A DNA stretch of 64,000 bases from Flammeovirgaceae bacterium BBD 1991-12 (GTDB lineage: Bacteria > Bacteroidota > Bacteroidia > Cytophagales > Cyclobacteriaceae), in the NCBI GenBank assembly GCA_001657315.1, contig LYSV01000011.1:21820-85819 (forward strand). Reading direction: 5' to 3'. A program made the translations under genes and the position numbers. This document shows, one piece after another, positions 53,999 to 63,690 of this stretch (position 1 is the first letter of the stretch; the number at the start of each line of letters is the position of its first letter). The notes below the pieces were generated by a model. It was not told where the DNA came from, made no database searches, and saw only the letters and a program-made list of their open reading frames with translations.

Positions 53999-55393
53999 TT
54001 ATTGCACCAGAAAGACCTCGTACCTGTTGCAGGGATTAAAAAGTCTGAAAACTGTGAGTGTATTGCTGGGCACGTCATAAGTGTACATCTCACCGTTCCC
54101 AAAGATCTCATCTGTGATCTGGATTAAGCTCTCTTCTTCCCCCGGTTCCGGAGTCTCTGAGTAATAAAAATCGTTGGTAAGCGTGATCTGCACCTTGTTC
54201 CCTATAGTCGTAGTAGGTTCAAATTCCCGCAAATACGTTTTTTGGTTGCCTGATTCATCTTCCGTAACAAGCCCTACAGCATTGGCAGGCAGACCGGCAG
54301 AATCCAGACCATAGTTTAAAACAAATTGGACTGCATTAGGAAAGTTTTCCTGAATGGACCCTTCCTCAGCAAGTGACCTCGCCTCCTCATTAAAAATAAA
54401 GATGACATTCACTCCGTAGTTACTGTCCTCCATAGGCTGGAAGCCCTGACCATTGCTATCAAACAACGTCTTAAAAACTGTCAATGAACCAGCCCCGCCA
54501 GCCTGTCCGTCGTAAACAGGAGTGCTTTCCATATCCAATGCACATAACGAAGGGCCGGTCATGCTGAAATCCGTCAGGGTGAGCTCACTGATCGTTATCT
54601 GCCCGGAACCTACCGTAAACGAGAAAGGCTCCATCAGGATCAGTTTTCCATCCAGCAATGTGTAACCGGTAGTATGATTGATAGCAACATTGCTGGGGTT
54701 TCCACTGATCTCCTCTACTGTAGTTCCCTCTCCTGCAATGTCTACCTCAATCACTCTTTTGGAAATATCGATGGACCAGAACACTGAAATATTCTGGTCA
54801 TTCAACACCAGGTGTTGAATAGGCGGATCACCTCCAAATATCTGAGGTGTAACTCCTTCATAAACATTGAGATTTTCCGCGAGCTCCCGTGAAAAGGATG
54901 CCTCTGCATCAGGTGCAGCCGGGATAAACACCAGTTGGGTCCTGTTGGATATGTCCGACTTGCTTTCAAAAACCAGATTGCTTCCGCTCTGTTCCTGAAA
55001 AATAAATTCGAATTCAGCTCCAAAGGTGGACCGATCCTGTTCAAACATATAATGGAATACGGCATACGTTTCCAGGATCAGCTCAAGGCCAAGGGCGTTA
55101 TCCACTCTGTAGGGTATCGTTTGCTCAAAGAATTGCCCGTCATTGTCAGCAAGGTCTGATCTGACGGTCACCTGGCCATTGTCATCAAAATCCAGCAGAA
55201 TGAAAAAAAGTCCGGCATCAGGTGTAGGCTGATAATCCAGACGCCATCCGTTAACGGGTTCGGTCAGCTCATCGATCAGCTCCTCAATGGCCTCAGTCTG
55301 CCTTTCATCAAAAGACGGCAGGTCATTGTCATCGTCTCCGCAGGAATACAGGACCACACACAAACCCATTGTTACTACCCAAAAACGCTTCAT
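53999..55393 (-). CDS. DUF4302 lipoprotein of the SusCD locus
   Basis: This 464-residue lipoprotein has a lipobox in CVVLYSCGDD, followed by ITELTEPVNGW-like and PTPDAGLFFILLDFDDNGQV motifs of the DUF4302 family, usually encoded with SusC/SusD. It likely sits on the outer membrane and aids substrate capture. It is the last gene of the operon, 11 bases after the zinc metallohydrolase gene. Confidence 0.85.
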   Translation of the reverse strand: MKRFWVVTMGLCVVLYSCGDDDNDLPSFDERQTEAIEELIDELTEPVNGWRLDYQPTPDAGLFFILLDFDDNGQVTVRSDLADNDGQFFEQTIPYRVDNALGLELILETYAVFHYMFEQDRSTFGAEFEFIFQEQSGSNLVFESKSDISNRTQLVFIPAAPDAEASFSRELAENLNVYEGVTPQIFGGDPPIQHLVLNDQNISVFWSIDISKRVIEVDIAGEGTTVEEISGNPSNVAINHTTGYTLLDGKLILMEPFSFTVGSGQITISELTLTDFSMTGPSLCALDMESTPVYDGQAGGAGSLTVFKTLFDSNGQGFQPMEDSNYGVNVIFIFNEEARSLAEEGSIQENFPNAVQFVLNYGLDSAGLPANAVGLVTEDESGNQKTYLREFEPTTTIGNKVQITLTNDFYYSETPEPGEEESLIQITDEIFGNGEMYTYDVPSNTLTVFRLFNPCNRYEVFLVQ

Positions 55394-55404
55394 TACCTCC
55401 ATAG

Positions 55405-56274
55405 TTACAGCTTCGCCTGTACAGCTTCCCGGAGCTCTTCAAGGCTTACATTCGTTACCTTCACATAGTGCTCGCTAATGGCTGCCAGTTTTTGCCTGAT
55501 CCTTTCACGGCCTGCATTTCTTGCCTCACATTCCGCAGTTTCGCATGCCTCCTCGTCGACAGTGAAGTTCTGATCAAAATCAGTATCGAATAAAAAGAAT
55601 GCCACCGTCTCTGCAAAATCCTCATTCGGCGAACTTGTAGCGTAGGGCGATACAAAACCACGCTCAAGGGCTTCCTCATCCGGAAGGTTAAACCATGAGC
55701 CGGCGCTGGTATACCCACTGGGAGAAATAGTCTCAAAAGCCGATGGCAGCTTGTAGCGCTGATGAACAGTGTGCGCAAATTCATGATAGACCGTCTGCAA
55801 TTGTAGCGCACGCCAGTCGAGATCATCCGGATCGATAGCGTTGACATTGGTGAAAGTGATCTGCGCCCCTGCATCGGCGGTACCCAGCGTTACCGTACCA
55901 TCATCGTTGTAAATGAAACCTCCAAGAAGAACAATTTCAGCGGGAACATGATCTTCAAAGAACTCACGACCATTGGTCACCTCCAGGTAGGGGTCAATCC
56001 AGAACGTTTCGATAAAGTCCAACATTGGTCTGACCACTTCAAGTTCCGGTGGGGTGGCCCTTTCGCCCGGGCTCACAAACCGATCTTCAAACCTGTAGCG
56101 AATAGCCATACCATACCGTTGTGTAAAATTCTCCTCAATATACCGGTCCAGTTCAGTCTCCAGCTTAAGCTGGTCATCATTCACGGGTACGTCGAGTTCT
56201 TCATCGGGATAACAGGATACCACAGCAATCGCTATGGCCGCCATTAAAACTAATATTTTGGATAGTCTGCTCAT
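55405..56274 (-). CDS. zinc metallohydrolase lipoprotein associated with SusCD
   Basis: This 289-residue lipoprotein (lipobox AIAVVSCYPD) has the zinc motif HEFAHTVHQ and a downstream glutamate-rich region (DFAETVAFFLFDTDF). It matches the substrate-import-associated zinc metallohydrolase lipoproteins found beside SusC/SusD pairs. It may process a peptide ligand before uptake. It is 11 bases from both neighbours. Confidence 0.88.
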   Translation of the reverse strand: MSRLSKILVLMAAIAIAVVSCYPDEELDVPVNDDQLKLETELDRYIEENFTQRYGMAIRYRFEDRFVSPGERATPPELEVVRPMLDFIETFWIDPYLEVTNGREFFEDHVPAEIVLLGGFIYNDDGTVTLGTADAGAQITFTNVNAIDPDDLDWRALQLQTVYHEFAHTVHQRYKLPSAFETISPSGYTSAGSWFNLPDEEALERGFVSPYATSSPNEDFAETVAFFLFDTDFDQNFTVDEEACETAECEARNAGRERIRQKLAAISEHYVKVTNVSLEELREAVQAKL

Positions 56275-56285
56275 ATTCTTACAGT

Positions 56286-57800
56286 TTATCTCGGGTTAGG
56301 TTCTAAACCACCCACATCTATAGCTGACTGGGGGATTTGTAAAACTTTTCTGCGGTCATCCCCATCCAGCCGGATCGTTGAAACTTCATCCTGCAGGTTA
56401 TGAACAACGGGCAGATCGTAACGCTTCAGGTCAAACCACCTCAACCCTTGCGCAATAAACTCCTTTCTTCGTTCGTAGAAAAGAATATAATTGAGCAAAA
56501 TGAGTTGATCCGTAAAGGTAGGATCATTTTCTGCTCCAAAAAAGGATCTCAAAAGATCCATGGTGATCACTGCCGGCGCTCCGCTGTACCGCCGGTCCGT
56601 CAGCACCTGAAGATCTGCTATGGCAGCCTCCAGGTTATTTTGAAGTACGTAGCTCTCCGCACGGTTCAGTAACACTTCTTCACCGGTGAAGGCTATGGCA
56701 ATATGATAGGGAGTGCCCACATTGGAATTCAGGCTGTTCCTTTCAAACAGGTTCTGATACCGTACCGGGAAGAGGGCGTTATCCCCTTTCACAAAAGCCG
56801 GATTCTCCCTTTCATCCGTGGTATTGGCAAATGGCCTGGTAGCAAAAAGCGAAGAATAAAAGCTTTCGTTGGGACCAAACGAAAAGTCTACCCTCTGCAC
56901 CAGTGATATTTTCCTTATCAGCATGAGGTTGGACGGCAGATCCGGTGAAGAATACAGCTGGGGATATCCCTGAATAGAGGATTTGGCATTTTGAAACTCC
57001 TCAGAGGTAATATCCCTTATAAATGTCGAAGGATCGGAGCCCAGAAGTCTTGTACTGTAGTCTATGCATCGGGTAATATCACCACTAAACAGGTAAAATC
57101 TTGAAGCAAAAGCCAGAGCCGCATTTCTGTTGAAGTGATACTTGCCGGAGTTCGCAAAAAAGTTGTCGTTGACAAGTTCAAGGCCATCCAGCAGATCATC
57201 TTCTACCTCATCGTACACTTTTCGAATAGATTCACGCTCATAGGTACCAATAAAGGTTGTTTCCGGCTCCTTGATGTAGGGTACTCCCGGATCAGAGCGG
57301 GTTTGCGGACCGATATGTTCAGCAAACAGGTTCACCAGCATGAAGTGTCCATAGGCTCTTGTAAGCAGCGCCTCGGCCTCGATCGCATCTTTTCTTTCCC
57401 TTTCTTCATCCGTATCGGCAGGCAGGTCGTCCAGCACAGCAAGGACTTCATTGGCATGTGCAATAGCATTGTAGGTCTGGAACCAGAAATAATCGGGAGT
57501 ATCCAGCTCTGTAGGGCCGGTGGTAACGTCTTCCCACGCATACATTTCCAAATGGCTGGGCCGCAGACTGGTACCACGTGTCCAACTGACATTGTCAGAC
57601 ATCCAGTCCGTAAATGCATAACTGGCCACCGAATAGGCATTTGTCAACACCTGGCTGGCTTTTTCCAGGTCATCCAGGTCCACCCGGTTATCAGGTACTT
57701 CATCCAGAAAGTCCGAACAGGCAGTAAGGGACATCAGCAGGATCATTCCACATCCTTTTCTAAAAGCCTTTCCGATAATATGATCAGTGAACGCTTTCAT
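56286..57800 (-). CDS. SusD/RagB-type outer-membrane nutrient-binding lipoprotein
   Basis: This 504-residue SusD-like protein has a lipobox in LLMSLTACSDFLDEVPDNR and the helical TPR-like core (LTRAYGHFMLVNLFAEH, VLLNRAESYVLQNN). SusD caps the SusC channel and binds the ligand. Its start overlaps the susC stop (ATGA). The substrate class cannot be read; the linked zinc metallohydrolase favours a peptide- or metal-containing substrate over a simple glycan. Confidence 0.93.
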   Translation of the reverse strand: MKAFTDHIIGKAFRKGCGMILLMSLTACSDFLDEVPDNRVDLDDLEKASQVLTNAYSVASYAFTDWMSDNVSWTRGTSLRPSHLEMYAWEDVTTGPTELDTPDYFWFQTYNAIAHANEVLAVLDDLPADTDEERERKDAIEAEALLTRAYGHFMLVNLFAEHIGPQTRSDPGVPYIKEPETTFIGTYERESIRKVYDEVEDDLLDGLELVNDNFFANSGKYHFNRNAALAFASRFYLFSGDITRCIDYSTRLLGSDPSTFIRDITSEEFQNAKSSIQGYPQLYSSPDLPSNLMLIRKISLVQRVDFSFGPNESFYSSLFATRPFANTTDERENPAFVKGDNALFPVRYQNLFERNSLNSNVGTPYHIAIAFTGEEVLLNRAESYVLQNNLEAAIADLQVLTDRRYSGAPAVITMDLLRSFFGAENDPTFTDQLILLNYILFYERRKEFIAQGLRWFDLKRYDLPVVHNLQDEVSTIRLDGDDRRKVLQIPQSAIDVGGLEPNPR

Positions 57801-60800
57801 AGTCCCAGATTCAATGAGAAAGTGATCAAACGAGGCTGTGGAAGGGATACTCCTCCGGAACTAAAGAATTCCGGATCCTGTCCGTTCAGCACGTCATCCG
57901 AATAGAGCAATGCAAGATTTTGTCCCTCAACAGCTACGGACCCTCGTGAAAGACCTATCCTACCAAGGATGCGCGGAGGCAACTGATAGGACAGGCGCAC
58001 TGTTTTCAGTCGCAGATAGTCGCCATCCGCTACTCTTACTGTGCTTTTATTATAGAGCTGATAAGCCAGCACCAGATCTCCGTTTATCTGAGACACCCCC
58101 CGGTCAAGGATAACGGGGATATCCGTGATGTTTTCATCGCCCGGCACTGCCCACCGGTTGGCCAAATCTCCCGGGAGCGCATCAAAATCGGTATAGGTGG
58201 CAAAGAAGGCATCATTTAAACGTATTTTGTAATCAAATTTATAGGACAGAAGTACACTAAGCGAGAGTCCTTTGTAGGTGAATGTATTGGTAAATCCTCC
58301 GGCGCCACGTGGCTCTACAGGTCCTTCAAATACCAACGTTTCCGTCAAATTCTCACGGTCCTGAAGGTCAAACTCAAATACCCGCTCTCCATTTCCATCG
58401 ATAAAGGTAGGTATGCCCTGCGAATTGAGGCCCGCAAAGCGGGTGGAAAAAAGTCCGCGCCGGGGACCACCCAGTACAGCGGCTCCACCCTGACCTATGG
58501 CATCCACAATACGGGGACCAAAATCAAGCCTCGTGATCTCATCCCGGGTATATCCGACATTGAAGTTCGTTCTCCATGAAAAGTTGTTGGTGCTGTAATT
58601 CAGCGTAGACAGGGATATCTCATATCCTGTGGCCTCCATATCTGCAAAATTGCCCACTTTCAATCCCTGACCACCCACACCGCTGGTCTGCACCACCCCG
58701 ATGAGATCAAAAGCCTCCCGCCTGTAGTAGTTCAGGGAAGTACTGATACGGGAGTCAAGGAGATCGAGATCGAGCCCGATGTTCAGCTCATTCAGCTTTT
58801 CCCAGGTAAGCTCCGTATTGGTAAGGTCTATGATCTCCAGGAAAGGCTCCACATCCGTGGGCCTGACAGTCACATCGGCCTGAAGATTTAAGAGGGCGCT
58901 GGATTCCGGAGGCAGATTACCCGATACCCCGTAGGTAGCCCGTAACTTCAGGTTGTCAATGAACGAAAATCGTTCCATAAACGGCTCATTATGAGCATTC
59001 CATGCACCGCTTACATTCCAGGTGGGCAGATAACGCGCCTGTGTGCTGGCTCCCAATTGATTGGAACCATCATAACGGACCGTAAAATTTCCGATATAAC
59101 GGGATTTATAGGCATAGCCCCCGTTAAAGAAAAGACCAAAAAAGCGATCCCTTTCTTCATTCAGTGTATAATAGTCTATGTTTTGCAGGTTAAAAAACTC
59201 AATAATGTTGGGATCCGTCACTACTATACCTCCACTTTCATAGATCACCCCGATACCTGTGGAGCTGGTAGCGCTACGATTGGTAAATCTTATCTCCTGA
59301 CCCGCCAGCACATTCACCTCATGGTCGCTGTTAAAAGTCTTTGACCACTCCACACTTACACGATTGAAAAAGTTAAGCAGGTCGCTGATATCCAAGTAAT
59401 TGAATCCCCCCTGAGGCAACACCACCTGTGGATTGAGGCCGGGATTATCCGGATCACGGAACAGGAGGTTGTTGGCATCCTGAATGAACTGGGTCTGATC
59501 TGCCCGGTAGGCTTCTGCCTGATTGGAGTTTTCATGAACCACATGATCACGTTTGGTAGTGGCATATCTTGCCTGGAAAACCCCTTTGATAGACAAGTTC
59601 TTTAAGGGATTGATCTCAAAATCCGTCTGTGCCGATATATCCACCACTTCGATATTGATAAAATTCAGGTCCAGCTCGTCCAGGATATTGAACGGGGCAA
59701 AATTACGCCTGAAATATTCCAGATCGCCATTTTCGTCATATGGCCGGATGGACCGGGCGGTGTTAAGGGCATAGCTCAGCGGGTTGATGTCGAAATCACG
59801 GTTGAACTGGCCCGTGATCGGGTCCAATTGCCGGTTCCGGGTACCCGGAACCTGTTGATCGCGGTAGCTGGCGGTCACTTTGAGTCCGAAAGAGAACTTG
59901 TCAGAAATAAAATAGGTGTTTCTTGCGGATGCTGTAATTCGCTGCACATTATCAGCTATGGTCTGTCCTTCGTCGTTGAGGTAGCTCAGAGAATAGTAGT
60001 TGTTTGATTTCTCAGTGCCGGAAGTAAAGCTCAGGGAATGCTGCTGCTGAAGGCCAATATCCCGGAACAGTACATCAAACCAATCAGTATTGGCATTTTC
60101 ATACTGATTCAGGAATTCCTCGTTTAGGCCGCCACCCAGCCCCCAGTCCAGCTCATGATTGGCGATTAGTGTAAACATCTTGCCCATGGCCCCATAGGTT
60201 TGTGAACGCACTGACGTGCTGATATCGATCAACCCCTTGTCCACCAGCTCGCGGTAGACGGACATTTCCTGTGCCGAATTCAGCAGGTCGAACTGATTGT
60301 AGGTAGGCCGGAGTTTCGCAGAGAAATTACCCGAATAGTTCACTTGTAACGCCCCACTCCTGCCCCGTTTGGTAGTGATCACGATCACACCGTTGGCAGC
60401 CCGGGCGCCATAAATGGCCGTTGCCGAGGCATCCTTCAGTATCTGAAAGGATTCGATGTCGTCCGGGTTGAGATTGGCAATGGATGAACTGATGAGGGTA
60501 TTGGCATTGCCTGAAATAAAATCATCGGTATTCACATTGGCCAGGTCTTCCAGGATCACCCCATCCACGACAAACAAGGGTTGATTGTTGCCGTTGATCG
60601 AGGCATTTCCGCGGATCCGTATTTTCGGTGTGGTACCAAAGGTGCCGGATACATTATCCACATTGACTCCTGCCACCTGCCCCTCCAGCATACGGCTCAC
60701 ATCCGTCATACCACTAGCCTGGATCTCAGACATCTTTACACTTTCTGAAGCACCTGTAAAAAGCTTCCGGTCCAGCTCCTGAAAACCGGTGACCACCACC

Positions 60801-61114
60801 TCGTTCAGCAGCGCAGCTTCATCCTCCAGTGTAATCTGCAATCTCGTCCGGTTGCCCACCGGCACGGTTCTGGTTTTCATACTCACCATGCTGAAGACCA
60901 GCACCGCGCCACGGTCTACTTCCAGGGAAAAATTACCGTCGATATCCGTGATGGTACCCTGAGTGGTACCTTGTATTAACACAGAAACCCCAACCAATGC
61001 ATCTCCATTACCATCAACCACGACACCCTGGACGGGAATTTTTTCCTGCGCTACAACGGACGAGATACATAGGACCAAGATAGCAACAACAAATCCCAAA
61101 GATCTTCCCACCAC
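57797..61114 (-). CDS. SusC/RagA-type TonB-linked outer-membrane transporter
   Basis: The 1105-residue transporter has a signal peptide, a carboxypeptidase-like domain (VQGVVVDGNGDALVGVSVLI), the SusC-family motif LNEVVVTGFQ, the plug signature GVNVDNVSGTFGTTPKIRIRG (in part) and ATAIYGARAANGVIVITTKRG (in part), and a C-terminal 22-strand barrel. It would import the ligand bound by the SusD partner, using TonB energy. It starts 22 bases after the lipocalin-like gene. Confidence 0.95.
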   Translation of the reverse strand: MVGRSLGFVVAILVLCISSVVAQEKIPVQGVVVDGNGDALVGVSVLIQGTTQGTITDIDGNFSLEVDRGAVLVFSMVSMKTRTVPVGNRTRLQITLEDEAALLNEVVVTGFQELDRKLFTGASESVKMSEIQASGMTDVSRMLEGQVAGVNVDNVSGTFGTTPKIRIRGNASINGNNQPLFVVDGVILEDLANVNTDDFISGNANTLISSSIANLNPDDIESFQILKDASATAIYGARAANGVIVITTKRGRSGALQVNYSGNFSAKLRPTYNQFDLLNSAQEMSVYRELVDKGLIDISTSVRSQTYGAMGKMFTLIANHELDWGLGGGLNEEFLNQYENANTDWFDVLFRDIGLQQQHSLSFTSGTEKSNNYYSLSYLNDEGQTIADNVQRITASARNTYFISDKFSFGLKVTASYRDQQVPGTRNRQLDPITGQFNRDFDINPLSYALNTARSIRPYDENGDLEYFRRNFAPFNILDELDLNFINIEVVDISAQTDFEINPLKNLSIKGVFQARYATTKRDHVVHENSNQAEAYRADQTQFIQDANNLLFRDPDNPGLNPQVVLPQGGFNYLDISDLLNFFNRVSVEWSKTFNSDHEVNVLAGQEIRFTNRSATSSTGIGVIYESGGIVVTDPNIIEFFNLQNIDYYTLNEERDRFFGLFFNGGYAYKSRYIGNFTVRYDGSNQLGASTQARYLPTWNVSGAWNAHNEPFMERFSFIDNLKLRATYGVSGNLPPESSALLNLQADVTVRPTDVEPFLEIIDLTNTELTWEKLNELNIGLDLDLLDSRISTSLNYYRREAFDLIGVVQTSGVGGQGLKVGNFADMEATGYEISLSTLNYSTNNFSWRTNFNVGYTRDEITRLDFGPRIVDAIGQGGAAVLGGPRRGLFSTRFAGLNSQGIPTFIDGNGERVFEFDLQDRENLTETLVFEGPVEPRGAGGFTNTFTYKGLSLSVLLSYKFDYKIRLNDAFFATYTDFDALPGDLANRWAVPGDENITDIPVILDRGVSQINGDLVLAYQLYNKSTVRVADGDYLRLKTVRLSYQLPPRILGRIGLSRGSVAVEGQNLALLYSDDVLNGQDPEFFSSGGVSLPQPRLITFSLNLGL

Positions 61115-61136
61115 TCAATAAGATTAAATGAGGTGC

Positions 61137-61664
61137 TTAGTCTCTTTCCAATTTCATTGTAACAGTTACAGTGAGGTTCTGTCCATATTCATCGAACAAA
61201 GCCCGTAGCTCCTCCACTGTTTCAACAACGGCGGTGTCAGTAACTGCATCAGGCAAGAATCTAAAAATCCGTTCACCCTGTATTTCCAGGTCATCAGTGG
61301 CTAACTCCAATATTTCATAGTCATAGATGAGATCAAAACCAGCACCATCTGCGTCCAACTCAAGCTCCTCATTATCCACTTCCCATTCACCTTCGTCATC
61401 GATATTTCCTATGCCTGGAATATTGTCAATTTCCCGGTCGTAGGTCATGTCTTCATTAAATTCAAAAACGTAGGAACTTTCTCCATATAAATTATCCTCT
61501 GTTCCCTCATTTTTATCAAATTCGGCAGGAAGATTGCTCAATGTCACTTCTTCAACTTTCCATTCTCCCACAAGCGGGTCTATAGATGGACCATCATCAT
61601 CTCCGCAAGCTACCAAGGAAACCATTCCAACCATTATCCCATAAACAAGTAAATTTCTTTTCAT
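61137..61664 (-). CDS. lipocalin-like lipoprotein
   Basis: This 175-residue acidic lipoprotein has a lipobox in GMVSLVACGDDDG and an N-terminal lipocalin-like motif LVGEWKVEEVTLSNLP, then several beta strands. Such lipoproteins occur upstream of SusCD loci in some Bacteroidota. It is the first gene of the minus-strand block and so may be the first gene of the operon. Confidence 0.75.
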   Translation of the reverse strand: MKRNLLVYGIMVGMVSLVACGDDDGPSIDPLVGEWKVEEVTLSNLPAEFDKNEGTEDNLYGESSYVFEFNEDMTYDREIDNIPGIGNIDDEGEWEVDNEELELDADGAGFDLIYDYEILELATDDLEIQGERIFRFLPDAVTDTAVVETVEELRALFDEYGQNLTVTVTMKLERD

Positions 61665-61897
61665 GCTTCATTATTTAAGTTCCGGTATAATATTCTGTAG
61701 TTTATGAAGTTACAAGAATTTTATTTAATTATTGATCAGCTTTACCTCTAAAATATTCACTTTGCTCAAAAAATGTCTTTAAGCGACATTATTAAAACGG
61801 CTCAATGAAAAGACGTTTACCGTCATTTGAGGGATAGTCATGTGAATGATCCGAACCTGCAAGAGTCTCCTAAGGAGAAAGGAAAACTACCCAGCAT

Positions 61898-61931
61898 AAA
61901 AAAAGAGGCTGCCATGTAAAGTGACAGCCTC
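61898..61931 (-). terminator. rho-independent terminator of the 61955-63445 lipoprotein gene
   Basis: On the minus strand GAGGCTGTCA/TGGCAGCCTC (one G-U pair) with a 7-nt loop is followed by seven T. It is 25 bases after the stop codon. The rest of 61665-61954 has no supported feature. Confidence 0.85.
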
Positions 61932-61954
61932 ATTTCTAAAATGTTGTTAGAACT

Positions 61955-63445
61955 TTATTTTTTAATAGTTTCGATCGACAACAAAACTGAACCTGTATTT
62001 TCTACGTAGGTTTCGATCGGGTTCCAAGCACAAGATCCGCCTACTATACATATGAGTGTATGGTCTATTACCACAGGATCTGTCCATTCCAAGATAGCTT
62101 CCCCAAGATTGTCAGAACCTGTAGTATACGAAACTTCAGTGGTTGTTGTATGAGTCGTTGTACTACTATTCCCAAATCCTGCGTTTATTTTAACAACACC
62201 CTCTTCTCCACCTATGACGGGCTTTAGCTCAAAGTTTGACCCTTTTTCTGTAGTGTGGGTAATGGTTTTTGTAACCGTGACAGAAGGGTCATTTTCATAT
62301 ACCCAGAATTTCCATCGATCACCATATTTTTTCATGTCCCAGGTAACAAATGAAAGTGGTGGATCAAAAACATACTCTTTTGTGGCTGTTTGATCTTGGT
62401 TTAGTAGCTTATCTTTTAATAAACTTTTCACCTTTAATGTCTTATCCAAGCTAGAGGTAGCTCCAATATAAAAAGCATATATGTAAAGCTCTAAATTACC
62501 TTCTGTCCAATCTGCAGCAGTCTCTAAGGCAGTTACGCTATTAAACTTTATTGCCATAACGGCTTCTTCATAATTTCCATCAAGTACTCCTTCATTCGCG
62601 CCTTCAGGTTCAAATATATCATAATAAATGTAATCCCGATGATAACAGTTAGAACAAGGATTTTCCATAGCTTTTTTATACGCTGTTGTAACTTTAACAT
62701 CTACATTAGGAAGTATCTGATATCCGAACCAAGTGTGATATGGACCACGGTTTGTAGAAATATTAACCTTTTCTGGTTCGAATTCCTCACTAATAAACTC
62801 CAATGTAAAATCATCCGTAACAATCTTAGTTGACGAAGAATTATTCACTCGAAGATCAGAACCAGAAGGTGAACTGACCACCAACCTTTCATTCTCCTTA
62901 ACTACCAATACCGGAAAATCAGGTTCTGAATTTAATGGATGTGTAGTTACCATCCCTTTAGCATCATACATGCTTACAGGAGCTTCCTTATTTTCCACAT
63001 TACGAATAGCAACCAAAGGAGAAACATCGTTGGATGTGTTCCATGTGTGTGGAGAAAATCCTGATAGATCAGGCACAAAGATCGTTAGTAAGGGTGCATT
63101 CTTTAAAATTCTGTCCAGTTGGTCATCAGTGTCATATTCTTTCAACACCTCTTTAAACGATTTACCTTCACGAACTGGCACATCCTTTACCAAATGTACC
63201 AACACATCATAGTCCTTATCAAATTGCTTCAATGCTTCTTGTTTAATGAACTCGCGAACTTCTGGTTCCACAACAACTTTAGCCAATATTTTAGCAAATT
63301 CATCATGGAAATGGACGAGTTGATCTTGTGAAATTTCGGAGAGTGCTTCTTTCTCTACGTGTGGCATATGATCGCTACATGAAAATAGAATGAGAGACAT
63401 AATACATACTAAAGTGGTTTTCAGGATTTTAAAGAAGAGATTCAT
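61955..63445 (-). CDS. AT-rich orphan lipoprotein of unknown family
   Basis: This 496-residue protein has a signal with lipobox LIFSCSDHM, then an N-terminal helical region (about 20-110), a middle beta-rich region and a glycine/threonine-rich C-terminal region (GNSSTTTHTTTTEVSYTT). It has a few cysteines (SCSD, ENPCSNCYHR, CIVGGSCAWN). I do not recognise the family. Base composition is clearly more AT-rich than the neighbouring SusCD genes, suggesting transfer. It has its own terminator. Confidence 0.7.
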   Translation of the reverse strand: MNLFFKILKTTLVCIMSLILFSCSDHMPHVEKEALSEISQDQLVHFHDEFAKILAKVVVEPEVREFIKQEALKQFDKDYDVLVHLVKDVPVREGKSFKEVLKEYDTDDQLDRILKNAPLLTIFVPDLSGFSPHTWNTSNDVSPLVAIRNVENKEAPVSMYDAKGMVTTHPLNSEPDFPVLVVKENERLVVSSPSGSDLRVNNSSSTKIVTDDFTLEFISEEFEPEKVNISTNRGPYHTWFGYQILPNVDVKVTTAYKKAMENPCSNCYHRDYIYYDIFEPEGANEGVLDGNYEEAVMAIKFNSVTALETAADWTEGNLELYIYAFYIGATSSLDKTLKVKSLLKDKLLNQDQTATKEYVFDPPLSFVTWDMKKYGDRWKFWVYENDPSVTVTKTITHTTEKGSNFELKPVIGGEEGVVKINAGFGNSSTTTHTTTTEVSYTTGSDNLGEAILEWTDPVVIDHTLICIVGGSCAWNPIETYVENTGSVLLSIETIKK

Positions 63446-63690
63446 AACATTTGGGGTTTGTTGTTAAATTATTTTTAATCAAAAATTAATTTAGTTATAT
63501 AAAATCTATATAATAATGATTAATATCACTTAATAAAGTGATATTATTAAATAGTTGATTTTCAAGATTTTATATTTCAAATGGTTTGAAATATCCAGAC
63601 TATCAAATCATCTCATCTGGCATTTTAAAGCATTAAATATTGCAATCAATTGGCTGCATTTAGGAGATTTGAGATATAAATCCATTCATT

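Noticed and set aside
57135..57905. 256-codon plus-strand frame across susD
   Set aside because: Antisense to a well-supported SusD protein; no domain pattern.
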